NCBI RefSeq assembly: GCF_024868665.1 | Contig: NC_079906.1 | Coordinates: 13,454,807-13,518,806 of the forward strand | From: Triplophysa rosa | Lineage: Eukaryota; Chordata; Actinopteri; Cypriniformes; Nemacheilidae | DNA: 64,000 nt | Direction: 5' to 3' | In this document: positions 40,896-53,633 of the stretch, one piece after another | Layout: every line of letters starts with the position of its first letter | Numbering within the stretch: position 1 is the first letter of the stretch | Translations under genes and position numbers: made by a program | Notes under the pieces: model-generated | Seen by the model: the letters and a program-made list of their open reading frames with translations, nothing else | Databases searched by the model: none | Told to the model about the DNA's origin: nothing

Positions 40896-42115
40896 TTATG
40901 AACGAGTCGGGGCATCTTCAAAACTTATAATGCTGGACTCCTGTTGTCCCGTGGTATTTTGAGCGTTGCTGGGTGCTGGTGGTGAAGTGTCGCGGGTTGA
41001 AAGGAGCGGAGTGTCTGTCCGCACCTCATCATCTTCATCGTCCTCTTCGTCCTCCATGCTTGGCCAAGCCGACTGGTCTTCCACACGCTTCAGACGCTCA
41101 TTGAGCGCTTTCAATGCCAACTGCCTGTGGGCAAATAAAAGTCAATGTGTTGATGCTGCTGTGTGCCATTCAAAGTGTGGATAAACAAGAACACATCAAA
41201 ACAAAGAACAAGACATTTAAATTAAATAGCTCTGTTAAGTATCATTTTTATTTTATACCTTCTCCTCTCTGCGTCTTGTGGGTCTGTGCCTGGCAGGCTA
41301 ATGGTAATGGAGGATGGAGCCCCAACATCATAACGCTTCACCATCTTACGGCAAACTTTCATCTTCACCAAAATAGCATGCACGAGCCCAGCTACAAACC
41401 CTACGGCTGGTTGCAGGGCTTCAGGGAAGAAAGAGGCGAAGGCGAAGTGATCTGACATGTCTCCACGCCCCCTTGGATGCCTCTGGTAGAAGCGCAGGTA
41501 AACCCACCCAGACAGAGCGCCGTACCCGCACGCCGCAAGAGGTGCTGAAGTGTCCAGCAGTCCCGCTAGTCTCAGGACGGCTATTGCCAGCAGAGCTAGC
41601 GCTGGTGCAGCTTTTAAGCGTACCTGTGGAACTCTGAGCACTGTTGTATCACCTGTAGTCTGCTTCAGCGCTACGAGAACACCTCCGAGAAAAGAAGGTG
41701 CACCATAGACCCGCACAGCAAACAGGTAGTCCAGGTCAAAGGTTGCAGCATAGGTGAGAAGGTAAGAGAGTCCGGAAAGGAGACCGGCTGCTACGTTTAC
41801 CACGGCGAAGAAGATAAGCAGCTCCAGGGCTCCCCACAGCGGCTCCAACAGACGCCCGGCAACCATCACGGTAGCAACGTTCACCGCCATGCCAAGAATG
41901 TTCTGCTCCACCACTGCATAGGTCAGCAGTGTCCAAATCCAGAAATTTGGTGGGAAAAGGTAGCCAGGTGTGACACCGAGCAGGTACGAGGTGTTAACAG
42001 CCCAGGAGAGCAGGTACAGCAGAATCACTGTGGCACAGATGGACTTCACCACCACGCTGGTGCTGGCCAGAGCTCTCAGAAAGTGCTGCCGTGCCACGGG
42101 CAGGTATCGGTTCAT
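40896..42115 (-). CDS. tmem115: Transmembrane protein 115 (Golgi rhomboid-like protein)
   Basis: Multi-pass Golgi membrane protein related to the rhomboid fold (DUF1751), linked to Golgi-to-ER retrograde transport. Two coding exons, 41259-42115 and 40896-41124, give 1086 bases (361 aa); the junction splits an Arg codon and the phase is correct. Several hydrophobic segments fill residues 20-230 (for example VVVKSICATVILLYLLSWAV, LLIFFAVVNVAAGLL). A cytosolic tail of about 120 residues follows, with YDVGAPSSITISLPGTDPQD, an AERRRQLALKALNERL helix, an acidic DEEDDEDDE run and an SIISFEDAP end. These are characteristic of TMEM115. The start ATG at 42115 gives the expected MNRYLPVARQHFLRAL N-terminus. 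No defect is seen. Confidence 0.95.
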
Positions 42116-43285
42116 TGTGATGGATTTGGGTACTCCTCAGTTGTAAATGCTCTGGTAGTGGCAAGCCTTAGAAATCGGTGTCAGGGCCGCTGGGACACAA
42201 CGGTGAGGTCAAACCCAGACATCAATAAGCAACAGTTGAATGAGCTGTTCAATAGTCTCTATGACATGATGAGCCAATTCAGCAAAACAGTGTGGTATCT
42301 CTGTTCAAGATTATAGAGACCGAGTTGCACAACCTTACAGGTGATTTCAACACTTTTGAGGATGTAACTAGACTTGAAGCTCCAAGTAATACTTTTGTAT
42401 AGTAAACTGCCTAAGATTTATCAAACACAATACACATTCAATTAGGTCTTACATACTCAATACTGTAATGAGTATGTAATAACTTTAAATACTGTTGCTT
42501 TAGATAACTTGTCGTTTTGCGTTTAATACGTCGCTGTCTTTCTGATGTTACTGACAAGACATTAGTACGGGCAAGTTGTTGTGTTTCCTAGCATCTAAGA
42601 AATAAATAATAACTTTCAGGGTCACCTGAACTATTCCACAGCCTGCTTATCAGCAGCAACTACCGCCTGCTAATACTCCACAAACCTCACCCGCTCGGTC
42701 TTTATAAACACATTTTCCATGTTAGCTTGACAGTCCCATACTTTATAAAAGTCTTTGGGTTTATTTCAGGCACTTGCCGTTTGACGTACAGGTAAAACAG
42801 GCGAAGAAAACAGAAGTGTAAGCAGCTTTCTCTCCCGTGGCATGTCCTCTCACACTGGCCTGGAGTCGCAGTTCAGTCCGGGGATTTCTTCTCAAAACAG
42901 GCCTTCAGAAAGCATGTTTAAAGCCAGTACGCGTAAATCCGAAACACAACTCCCTGCTTCTCCTTTTAACATCCCAACATCGACAATTCATCTAAATTGA
43001 CGTAATATTTTGCTGTTTAAGAGTGTGACGCTCCCACCTAATAGCAACAAAGCACAATCATCAGATTTGCAAACGTCACCGTCCAGCGCTGCGACTGGGC
43101 GTGTCATTTACGGCAGCGCAGCGCTAGGCCTGATGGGAAACGCAGTCCGCGGTAGACAACGGCGCTGTTGTGCAATCAGATCCAATAGATGGCAGAAAAT
43201 TTTTAGATTAAAGATCATGACACATTTTTCAAGTCTTTCTAAGTAAAGGTGAGGCAAAAACAATTATAAACGACTATTCTCAAAA
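42116..43285. other. tmem115 upstream region, promoter not resolved
   Basis: A moderately CpG-rich patch at 43075-43185 (GCGCAGCGCTAGGCC, CCGCGG) may be the promoter. The stretch between shows no convincing exon. Confidence 0.35.
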
Positions 43286-43289
43286 GATA

Positions 43290-44310
43290 TGGCAGAAATA
43301 TTGGGATACAAATAGTACAGGAAGACATTTGTATAATATTAAGAGATAGGCCTATAGGAATTGAAAATTATATGGGGAAAAATCGAAGGGAGTGAGTAGT
43401 TCTCTCGCGTCTGAGAATAGGACACACAGGACTCAATAAGACACTTTATTTTAAAAATAAACACCCAAATGGACTATGTCAAAAGTGTAGTCAACAAGAA
43501 TCTGTAGAAAATGTGTTAATAGAATTTATTACACGGCTCGTTGGAATGCTTAATTGTGATTGGCCAGTCGCGACATTTGCAGGTTCGTTATTCCTAGATA
43601 ACAACGCTCAAAACTAATAACACACGGTTACCTGGATGCAGCAAATCATTTTGACAGTTTTTTTTTTGACAATTTAAATATAAATATGTCTTTTAACAAC
43701 ATATGTGACATAATATTTACAAACGATTAAACCAAATTGCCTGTTTGTGACGTTTGAATGTCGTTTCTTACCTTAAAAACGGTAACGGCTTTTCCTAGCA
43801 GAAGGTCGGCATTCAGTAAAAATGAGCTAATAAAATAATTAAGATTCACATTTCATGTCCAGTTTTTTTCTCTTGTGGCAAGTAGCCAGTAATAAGAGGG
43901 ATAATGTACAAGCAGACGGCTGTTATCCCGAAATAAGCCCCTTCAGTGTGATACAAGATCACAGTACCTGCATCACGCGTTTGGAGCTTATTTCTGCGAT
44001 AACATCCGGCTGCCTGTACATTATACCTTACGTAAAGGATATGTAAAAGAAAGGAGGGAATTAAAAGAAGCAGTTGTACAATTGGAATTACAATTTATAT
44101 TAAAAAATATTGTAAGTGGGGAGTTAAAGGAAGTAAATGAGCAATTAATTAAATTCTTAGGAGAAACAGGATTGATGGAAAGAGTGTAAATAATATCTCT
44201 CCCCCCTTTTTTTAAATATATAATTTTGGGTCCACACTCCAGTTCAGAAGGTGGCGGTAATGCACATATAAGCCTATAACCGCCAGTTAAACTCAAGACG
44301 AGGAATAAGT
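43290..44310 (+). mobile_element. LINE 3' end, split by a MITE
   Basis: Frame text LSRLRIGHTGLNKTLYF, HPNGLCQKCSQQESVENVL is the usual C-terminal region of a fish LINE polyprotein (one TGA already inside at about 43393). It stops at 43527 and resumes at about 44041 with YVKERRELKEAVVQLEL and FLGETGLMERV plus a stop. A tail with GGTGGCGGTAATGCAC and CCGCCAGTTAAACTCAAGA follows, as in known fish LINE 3' ends. Confidence 0.7.
43528..44040. mobile_element. TTACACGGCTCGTTGGAATGC MITE, copy 1
   Basis: About 510 bp from TTACACGGCTCGTTGG to the TGTACATTATACCTTACG end. It matches 49748-50145 over GATTGGCCAGTCGCGACATT and AAACCAAATTGCCTGTTTGT. It interrupts the LINE frame above. Confidence 0.6.
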
Positions 44311-44321
44311 CTTTCTATAGC

Positions 44322-44602
44322 TGTGTCCCAATGGCCTCTGTGCACAAGCGTAGTGACGAACTTCCGGTGTTGTCAAAGGTCAGGATCAGTTTCCGGTTTA
44401 ATTTCTAAAACAACTTAACATACCTAAACAACAACTGGGGAAAGCCACATATCTGTCAAATTTGACTTGTAATAAATACTAGCTGTCTTTGTTTAGGTAG
44501 CCTATGTTTAGTCGTTTTAAAATTAAACCGGAAACTGAAATCCAGACCTCTGACAACATCGAAAGTTCGCCACTACGCTTATGCACAGAGCCTATTAGCT
44601 GT
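44322..44602. mobile_element. MITE with long inverted arms (GGCTCTGTGCA)
   Basis: About 100 bases at the left (GCCTCTGTGCACAAGCGTAG, AGTTTCCGGTTTAATT) are mirrored at the right (AATTAAACCGGAAACTG, CTACGCTTATGCACAGAGCC). No coding capacity. Confidence 0.65.
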
Positions 44603-45720
44603 GTCTCGTTTCGGAAGGCTGCATCCTCCGGAGGTCTCATTTGAAGCCTGCTACGTCATCGAGGCTGTCTCGTTTCATAAAAGCAGGTAGGACACCCTGT
44701 ATGCACCCTTCTAATGCGACCTACTTTCACGAGAATTCGGAGGACACATGAAGTGTATCCTTCGTTGCTAGAGATAACCCACAATTCTTTGCGTCGCCCA
44801 ACGTCTGTTATTTGAATAAATGGCAACAACTGCACATTCAATCAAATATGTGGTGTATAAATGTTAACAGTTTACAATTTGTGTCACGTTTTTTGAATTG
44901 AGGTTTCAATAGATGGGTGTGAAAAATGGGAAAATCCTGGCCAAAACGGGAGTGTTGACGGGTATGATTATAAGCGGTGGTGCTTTTCCACGCTGGTAAC
45001 AACTACGGGAGTCAAGGGTTTCAAAGATGATGCCATGGTAACTTCTCGACAGGTAGGTACATGTTATGATTCGATTTTGATGGGTTTTGATTATGTTGCT
45101 TATGTAGTTTGTGGATCTTTATGTATTACATCGTTACCCTAACGGGAACTATGCTGCATCTAATCCCGTTTTAAAGCTGTTGTTTAGGTTACCGGTTTTC
45201 ACTATTGTAGTAACGTTATTTATTTTGTACTGTAACATGTTCTCACTGGTGAATGAGACATGATTTAATTGGACTTGATCCAAGAGCTTCTGGTTTGTGC
45301 GCGTTCATGATGTGTTTTGGAGGAGGCGTGGCTTTGGACGGCAATTCGCATGGAGAGGGATCATGGCCGTTTCTCAATTCCAAGAACGCAAAGAACGGAC
45401 TTGTGTTCTTGTGGAGACCGGTCTTGCGAGGCAGCCTCGGAAGAACGAACTTGGATGGCCGTGCCGCAGTGACTTCTGGGACTTCAAGTGGATTCCGTAG
45501 GCGCGCAAGGCTGCATACAATGCATCCTTGATATCGAGAACACATCCAGGTACTTTCATGCATTCTTTGTTCTTGTGTTCTTGAGTATTGGAACCGGACT
45601 TTAATGGTTTTTGATGACGTAGAGCGAGAACACGAGGACACAAGACCGTTGAAGAACGCATATTAAAGTTAGCTTCTTTCCAAATCATCTATTCTTCCTT
45701 TAAGTTTCACAGGGGATTAT
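44603..45720. repeat. Further repeat-like DNA, no gene
   Basis: Two dispersed-element-like blocks: 44605-44800 (TGTCTCGTTTCGGAAGGCTG, repeated TCTCGTTTC) and 45350-45665 (many AAGAACGCAAAGAAC and GTTCTTGTG units). Long frames on both strands across 45243-45688 lack any family resemblance and are taken as chance. Confidence 0.4.
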
Positions 45721-48700
45721 ATCAGAAGGTTACTTAGTCATCCAGAGAAGACAGCCAGTTTTGCAAAACACCATGTATGAAAGGACCTCGTTTGCTGTTT
45801 CATCTGTTTCTGTACATCTGGAGTTTTGTGTAACCTACTGCCTGGGATGCTAACATGCTGTGTCCTTATCGGCAAACAGAGCCAACTATGTTTAGTCAAT
45901 CAAGGAAAAAACATTCGCGCCCACTTTGGCACTTTTGCGCAACACAAATCCTACCCACAAATGGAAATAGCTAGCACCTCTGAAAATGAAAAGTTTTTTT
46001 ATTAAAATGGTGTATGCATTCATCCACCCTGCTAGCACATGCACACTGAATACAAAGCAATGTCTTTCCGCAAATGTAATATATTACACTTTCAGGAAAA
46101 CAAACTTTGCAGTGCACTTTAATTTTTTATAGCTCTCCCTCTTATGACCCTTTATGCAATTTTACCCAAACAAGACCAGTGCAGTGACGTTAACAAGACT
46201 TGTTATAATCAAATGTTTTTTACTTTTCTGTATACTTCGATTTAAACCACATGCCTGAGGGCACACACAAACCACATGAAGAGCACTCCCTGCTGGCCTC
46301 ACCAAAACCTCCTCCAGCAGCTTCCTCATTTTCTGCAGGACATCTCCCACCCAGTTAGTGACCGGGCTCAAACCTGCTTAGTTTCAGCCTAAATCCATTT
46401 GAGAGCTGCAGGGTGTTGGGTGTGGTCCATTTCAATGTGTGAGAGAACGAGACAACAGAGAATGGTTAGAGGGCAGTATAGATCAATGACACTGCAAATT
46501 GTTGTCTGAATATAGACTTGTACATACTCGTATATACAAAAACATACACTATCCATTTGTCTGCTTCAGTTCTCTCACTTTGTCATCCTGCATCCCACTA
46601 AATATTTTCATTTTCATTCCACGTTCATCACATTACTCATCCATTCTCCTCTTGTTATCACTCTTGCTGCCAGTCATTTGCTCTTTGCTTCTTCCTCCCA
46701 CATGAACCATTTCTGTTACATTTTACACAACAATCACTAATGCCTTTAATGGCTTTGTCTTTCGCAACTGAATCCGCAAATTGAATCACACAAAAATGCT
46801 GGATGAAAAGACTGAGATTAAAACAATATTTCTAAAATGCACATAAAAGCATACCTCCCAGTCTGTCTGACACTCTGCTGCCAGATTGCAAGAAAAAAGT
46901 GACATTTTTGTTGTTTTGCTCCACATCTCTTACAGCACAAACTCTTAGACATGTTCCCACACCTATAGCCACAGCCCTGAGTTTGTGTGAAGAGAGATAC
47001 TCTTGGTTTCTTTTTGATGACACTAGACTAAACAAGACCAGACAATTCCAATTAAAGCCTCCAGTCTGCAGCCAGATGTTCTCACAGTCACTGTTCATGT
47101 GCATCAATTACAGAGATGGTGAGACAGAAAGACCCAGAGATATACTGAAACAAAGAGATAAAAAAGAAGAGAGGGATGGGAGATAAAAGAGGGGCGAGAA
47201 AAAGAAATGGACAACAGAAAAATAGAATACAAATAGAAAAAAATGAATGAACGGAAATTGCTTTGATGAAAGCAATTTAAGGAGGATTACCAAGTACCTA
47301 TTTATTTACTGTATTATCAATAAGGCTTTGGAAACACCCCAAAAGACTCATTGGAGACTGGTTCATTAGCAGTATTTTTTCCAACATATTCATCATCATT
47401 TACATGAGACAACTTTTAGATCCAGATCATGATGACTCGTCTGTTCTCTGTACAGAATAGATGCCAAATCATTTTCACCTGTTTTGTAGCTTGTGTGTGA
47501 AGTTATTCCACAGAATCTCTGTAACCTTAAATGATCATGGACTGACTTAAAATCTTTGATGAACTTAAGTGCATGACAAAACCAAACTGTTAACCTGTTT
47601 AGTTAAGTGAAATGCTTTCTGATCTACAAAGGACAAGCTCTCTCTTTGAGCATTGAGTGTTGTTTAATAAATTCCTCCATAAATAAATCTGTCCATTTGA
47701 CAGGACAGTTCTGAATTGTTTATTATGAGTGAAGCAGTCATGAAGCAGTCCAGCCTTCAGAAAGAGGACTGCTTGACTATGGTATTACCCATGCCAAGGT
47801 CATGGGCTTGGGGATTGCACATGTATAATACAATGCAATGTAAGTCGCTTTGGATAAAAGCGTCTCCCAAATGCGTAAATGTAGGTATATGTGTTTAGGT
47901 TAAATGGTCATGATCAACAATATTTATCCCTAATAGAAATATTGTTTTTATTTATTGTATTTATTTACAGAAAATGAAAGCTGGAGAAACAGGTCAAAAG
48001 AACAGAAAATATGCTCTGTGTTTTATCAGACCTCAAATACAGCAAACAAGTTCATATTCACTTTTAAGCAATACAACAGTAATATTTGTACAGTACATGT
48101 ATTTAGGAAGTTTTAAAAAATGTAATAACCTGGATTTTTATCACAGTTTTCATGTGTCTTGACATGCTGTCAGTCTTTCACATTGCTGTTGGATGACTTG
48201 GCTGGACACAATACATCAATACTGATTACATTAAAATTTGAATTGGTTTTTAATTCTTTCTGCAGCTGTATTTGAGAAGATTGCATCTTATGTATGTGTT
48301 CTTGTTCATTCTGCTGGAATTATAGTTATTAATATTAGTATGGTCATATTAATATTAACTAAATGTATGTTGCAGTTATAAAAGCTTTTCAAACATAAAC
48401 TTCATCTTCATGTTCTTTAAAACTAAGCATTAACAAAAGCGTCATCAGTCAAAACCCATCAGTCCAAACCACGTACAACTTCTCTCGGTTTGTTCTTTCG
48501 GGACAGCGTTGGTGAAAACAGCAGCAACTTTACAGAGAACAAATTACACAGGGGTACCAGGTCAGAGACATAAAATAAAATCAGTTAAAACATCAAATGA
48601 AAATAGTCCGAAAATTTGGTCTAAGGATTATTAAAATATTTTTGCTCTGAAAACATTGTAAACATTTCTGAACTGTTGCTATGACTAAGAACAATAAACA

Positions 48701-49745
48701 TATGCTTATTTAAAAACTAAAACAAAACATGGGAATATAAAAAATTGATACACTGTACATTTTAAAGTAAGAAAATATGTTATATCATCTGTCTTCTATG
48801 ACCTGGTATTTTATTAGTATTTTACTTGCATTGTGATGTCACTGGGGTGGCATTGTGAGAGGACGGCTTTTTGTTTCTTGCAGAAATGAAACAGCATGAT
48901 TTTTCACCAATTATCGACAACCTTATGTTGCAGTTAACAATTTGACAGGCAATATTTTCACTTATGTTACATGCAGTGGGAGATAAATCATCGTTATAAG
49001 ACATGTTTGTGTGTGTGTTTCATTTGCCCTCTCTGCAGCTTTTTGAGGATTGCTCGGAGAAAACTCATAAAGGCTTGCACGTCTGGTACCTTATGGAGAA
49101 ACAAGCAGCAATTTCCTCCAATCAACTGAAACAAAATGAAACAAAAAGCTTACATGAAATAAAAGTGTGTTTTTTTGGCAAATGGTTAGACCGGCTGGCC
49201 GGCACAGCCTCAGGTATTACACCACCATATGGATGGACAGAGATGGATGTTGTTTACACAGAAAAAGGACTTTTCTGGTAAAAAAGTATTCTGGTGGAAC
49301 CCTCCTAATCTATATATTGCCCAAAACACCTTTGCTGGGAAGGCCGGTGATCATCAACTTCAAAAGAGCAGATGTTCAATACTCCTTAGTTATCATTTAA
49401 AGTACATTCACATCATGTTAAAAATGACATGCTGGAATTCGGGATATGGAGAATATAGGCAAATAATTATTATGGAATAATGTTTCCATATTCAAATCCT
49501 CAAATGTAGCATTAAAAGATCTCATATTTTTACATTCCATATTTAGGATCATAAATGTCTATAAATATTTACGTTTTTATTTACTAAATAATATTTACAT
49601 CAAACAATATGCAGCAAGTAACAATGAATTCAAAGAAAAATGAAATGAAGCACACATTACACTGAATTATTGCACTGCTGAGGCTTTATTAAACTGAGAC
49701 AGCAGTAAAATACAGTCACAGTGAATTCATAAATGTTTTGCCTCA
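45721..49745. other. Gene-poor AT-rich stretch
   Basis: No conserved exon or RNA gene was recognised, apart from the partial SINE listed at 47785. A purine-rich tract lies at 47120-47240. Confidence 0.4.
47785..47890 (+). mobile_element. Partial tRNA-derived SINE
   Basis: AAGGTCATGGGCTTGGGGAT (decayed box B region) then GATTGCACATGTATAATAC, ATGTAAGTCGCTTTGGATAA and AGCGTCTCCCAAATGC. It is the same family as the full copy at 18368 with the head truncated. Confidence 0.6.
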
Positions 49746-49747
49746 CC

Positions 49748-50145
49748 ATTATTACACGGCTCGTTGGAATGCTTGATTCTGATTGGCCAGTCGCGACATT
49801 TGCAGGTACGTTATTCCCAGATAACAACCTCTCAAAACTAATAACACACGGTAACCCAAATCATTTTGAGTTTTTTTAAATATGTCTTTTAATAATAACA
49901 TATGACATTATATTTACAAATGATTAAACCAAATTGCCTGTTTGTGACATTTGAAGGTCGTTTCTTACCTTAAAACCGAAAGTAAACAGCTTTTCCTCGC
50001 GGAAGGTCTGCACTCGGTTAAAATAAGCATATTTCAAATTCACATTTTATGTCTATTTTTTTTCTCATATGGCAAGTAGCCATGTAATAAGCAGGATAAT
50101 GTACAAGCAGCCTGCTGTTATCGCAAAATAAGACCCTTCTGTCGG
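49748..50145. mobile_element. TTACACGGCTCGTTGGAATGC MITE, copy 2
   Basis: Same left end and interior as 43528-44040, and the same internal AATGTACAAGCAGCCTGCTG, but shorter and more decayed. Confidence 0.6.
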
Positions 50146-51445
50146 GTCAAGTAAACAAAATAGGTGGATTTGGTTGATAAAACAGAAGGAAATCGCTGTG
50201 TTAGCCAAAGGGCTAGAACCAGTTCTGACCTCAAGAAATAACATTTATAAACATAACAGGTTCTTTATCATCTAAATAAAAAATCTGAACTATGACTTAG
50301 ATTTAAATACTGCATCCTTTACAGTAGGTTCTTATTAGAGAATTTTGTACATAAATATGAGTGTGTTTGTGAGTGGATTGTTTGTGTATGTGTATAGAAT
50401 CATGTGTGCATCATTACTGTGTGCTGCTCCAGGTGCACAAGCTCTACTTTATGCCATGAAGCACACAATTCCTTCCAAATCATCTCATCCTCCAGCCTTT
50501 TCATCCTAATGGATGTTCTTTGCGTTTTCTTTATTTTCTCCATTTGTTTTCTAAAATACTTCATGCAGTCAGTTCAGCTATATAGTTACAGTAGGCTGCA
50601 TTATTTTCACCAACTGAATTGAAATTGTACTGTGCACAAGCAGGCAACCATTGGAGTCACACACATACTGAAGCCCTGGGCACATTTCTGTTCACACACT
50701 TTCAGTGCTAACCCTGCTGAGCTTGGGAATGTTGGGTATAATTCTAATGTCTAACAATAAACGTGTATATTTTGTTTGGCATGCCACAGTCTCTCAAACA
50801 TTCACAGAGAGATTGAAATGTATGAACTTGGTAAAAAAAGTACACCAACTCAAAACTGACCAAAAATATAATTTTATGACTTTTTGACAAGTTGAGGTTA
50901 ATTTACATGTCAGATCTTTTCTGAACGTTCTAAGGCCAATAAATATTAGAAGACCAAATAATTATGGACTCTTAGGTAATGTTCATATACTGGCCCTAAA
51001 TAAAATAGATATACAAGGTTCCAGTTGAATATTTAAAGGACATTTGAATCTCTATATTCACAATGAGACTTTTTTACTGTGTAGTCAGATCTTTGATAAA
51101 ATAGGTTTTAATCTTTTAATGAGATGAATAGTAAAACAATCTCTAAAACTGGCTTTGGAATTTTGATTTCAGTCTAAAATCAATAGAGATTCGCTTAATA
51201 GGACTAGGTGTTATAATCCCACTATTTCAGCAGTTGAATTGCCCAATAGGACATTTCCCACACCTTATGCATGAGAGGGGGAGCAGTCAAGAATATGAAT
51301 AGAGGAAAGGAGGTCTGAGGTTTCACTGGGTTTGTCGGGTAGGCATCCTCTGTGTTAAATGATTATAGAAATACATTGCACCTTTCCTTGCCATTATCAG
51401 AGAGGCATCTCATGAGCTGTGTGTCCCACTTTCATCACATCCATT
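50146..51445. other. No gene recognised
   Basis: AT-rich DNA without a supportable exon, repeat pair or RNA gene. Confidence 0.4.
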
Positions 51446-51449
51446 ATCC

Positions 51450-51751
51450 TGTGTGAAAGATGCCTTTTGGTGAGGTGCTGCTGATGATGCACTTTGTATG
51501 CTTCCCATCAATGCGACACATCGTCAGTTGTGCACCTCAGCCTCATTGGGTGTTTCGGCCCTTTATCACAAAACACCCTCAGCCAAGGGAGGCCCACCGC
51601 AGGTTGATCAGACCTGGGTGTGTGTCGCATTGTTACAAGGTCATCTGGCAGCCCATGCTGTGTCCATCCGCCTAAACCACAGCCATTGGCTTCTTCTTTC
51701 TGCACCACTGGCCAGTTCTTGATAATCCTCCACTGGACCTGTCCTCTGAGA
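51450..51751 (-). mobile_element. Second 3' end of a restriction-like-endonuclease LINE
   Basis: The stretch 51621-51751 is a diverged duplicate of 52261-52388 (shared GGTCA, CCACAGCCA, GGCTTCT/GGCTGCT and CCTGTCCTCTGA). It encodes the degraded C-terminal end, followed by an untranslated tail. A SINE adjoins it. Confidence 0.55.
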
Positions 51752-51963
51752 GTGACCTATTTGTCAGCTATGGTGACCTCTGTATTTAACCCGTCCAGTG
51801 AGTATTGAACACACGCACTGCAACACATATACACCAGAAGCAGTGGGCAGCTATCACTACAGCTCAAAGGCACCTCAGTCATTACCCGCCAGCCCTGAGA
51901 ATCGAACCGGCAACCTGCTGGTCACGAGTCCGACTCTCTAACCATTAGGCCACAGCTACCCAC
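51752..51963 (-). mobile_element. DANA/Mermaid-like SINE with tRNA head
   Basis: On the minus strand it begins GGTAGCTGTGGCCTAATGG (box A) and has GGTTCGATTCTCAGGG (box B). The body then has the CTGCCCACTGCTTCTGG, GTGTGTTCAATACTCACTGG and GGTTAAATACAGAGGTCACC text typical of this cyprinid SINE. Confidence 0.78.
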
Positions 51964-51964
51964 G

Positions 51965-52255
51965 TGTTAATGCGTGCTCAGTGCCCCCGGTCCCGTATGG
52001 CATGCCATTACAACACATTACCAAAATCAATGCAACCATACGCGCCAACCCGTTGGCTAAGGCTGTTATAGCCCCACTGGCTCCGTTAATGCAAGCTCAG
52101 CGCCCCCGGTCCTGTATGGCATAACATTACAACACATTACCATAACCTCATCACAACCATACATGCCACCCCATTGGCTAAGGCTGTTCTAGCCCCACTG
52201 GCTCCATTAATGCATGCTCAGTGCCCCCGGTCCCGTATGGCATAACAAAACAACA
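51965..52255. repeat. Tandem repeat, about 120-bp unit, 2.4 copies
   Basis: Units start at 51965, 52085 and 52206 with TTAATGC, then GCTCAG.GCCCCCGGTCC and GTATGGCAT, and end GCCCCACTGGCTCC. It lies directly after the coding end of the LINE at 52277. Confidence 0.85.
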
Positions 52256-52276
52256 CAACACCCTTTTATTACGTGG

Positions 52277-53031
52277 TCACTTGGGAGCCCATATTGCGTC
52301 CTTCCATTTCAACCACAGCCAGTGGCTGCTTCTCTCAGCAACAGTGGCAAGTTCTTTGACTACCATCCGTTGGGCCTGTCCTCTGATCCCCACTTTCTTA
52401 AGCAGCCTCATAGTGGAATTGGAAACAAAGCCCCTGCAGCCCACTTCCACCGGGAACACTTTCGCTGTCCATCCCCGAACTTCAGCCTGCGCTGCCAAAT
52501 TGGCATACCGGAGATTCTTTCTTTCAAATGCTTCATTAATGGCCTCTTCCCAAGGTACAGTCAACTCAACTATGAGGACTGTCCTACTGGAGCTGCTCCA
52601 TAGGACCATGTCCAGCCGCAGGTTGGTTGCTGCGATTTCCAAGGGGAAAGTAAGTCTGTGGTTTAAATGAACTCGCATTTCCCAATCCGTGGCTATACTC
52701 AGCAGACCTGAATCTGGGGTTAAGGGTTTGGCCCGCGGTTTCTGCCCCTCCCGAATAAAGGGATGCCTTTTTAGCGAGTTAGCCTTGGCGTTTTGGGGAA
52801 TGGCATTTGCTGCCACTCTCTTGGTCTCTACTACTGCAGCCAAGCACTTTAGTACTTGATTGTGGCGCCATGTGTATCTCCCCTTTGTCAAGCTCTTCTT
52901 ACAACCCACAAGAATATGTTTAAGGTTTGCTGGAGCTGCACATAGGTGGCAGGCTGGATCCTGTCCACACCAAACATGCAGATTTGTTGGTGAGGGCAGC
53001 ACATCATATGATAAAACTTAGCCTGTTTGTT
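52277..53031 (-). mobile_element. C-terminal part of a non-LTR retrotransposon with restriction-like endonuclease
   Basis: A 241-codon open frame (continuing a few codons upstream to a stop near 53030) holds a zinc-knuckle-like CHLCAAPANLKHILVGC, then a PD-(D/E)xK-type domain: LDMVLWSSSSRTVLIVELTV, PWEEAINEAFERKNLRY, VFPVEVGCRGF, and a WLWLKWKDA end. This layout is that of R2/NeSL-like LINEs that cut target DNA with a restriction-like nuclease. The reverse transcriptase is missing, so the copy is 5'-truncated. The frame being open over 241 codons suggests it is not very old. Confidence 0.75.
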
Positions 53032-53633
53032 TCCATACTCCACAGCTCACTCCAAGTGATTGTTCCGTTAGATAATCTTTGTTAATTTATAAGGCTAATC
53101 CCAAATGTTTTTTCAATCCGTATGCACGTTTGTAAAAAATATGAAGTTATGAATTAATATACACTTTGCATTTCCCTCTACACAATCTCCTCATAAAGCA
53201 TCTTATCGTAGGTGACTGGTTCTTGCTGTAATCCTCTTCATTTTAACGTTCTATTAAAAATGCATGCGATACATGGAGAAGGATTGCTTTGAAGCGTGTC
53301 TTGGATGTCAGTTCAAAAGAATTCCAGAATGCTTCTCGGATTGATGAACATTGCTTTTCCAGGAAGCTAATCACATCACTAAAGATTTTGCAAGCAGCGG
53401 GAAATACCTCTGTCAGGTGGCTTAAATACAATATTCAAATCAAAATTCAAAGCAGGTGGAATGGTTCACTCAGCAGGTTTTATTCCATTCAAATAACAGG
53501 ATTCAAATCACTGTAAAAGTGTTACAGTTTGTTTGCTTTTTTGTTTCGAGTCACATTGCTACAGCATTATTATACAGTAAAGCTATAGGTGCGCTAGAAA
53601 ATGTACTTCAAATTGTTTTTATGTTAGTCAATT

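Noticed and set aside
45243..45688. Long frames of 92-132 codons on both strands
   Set aside because: They overlap each other, match no family, and lie in repeat-like DNA with many AAGAACGC units.
51890..51963. Minus-strand tRNA gene
   Set aside because: Same reasoning: a tRNA-like head continues into a DANA-type SINE body.
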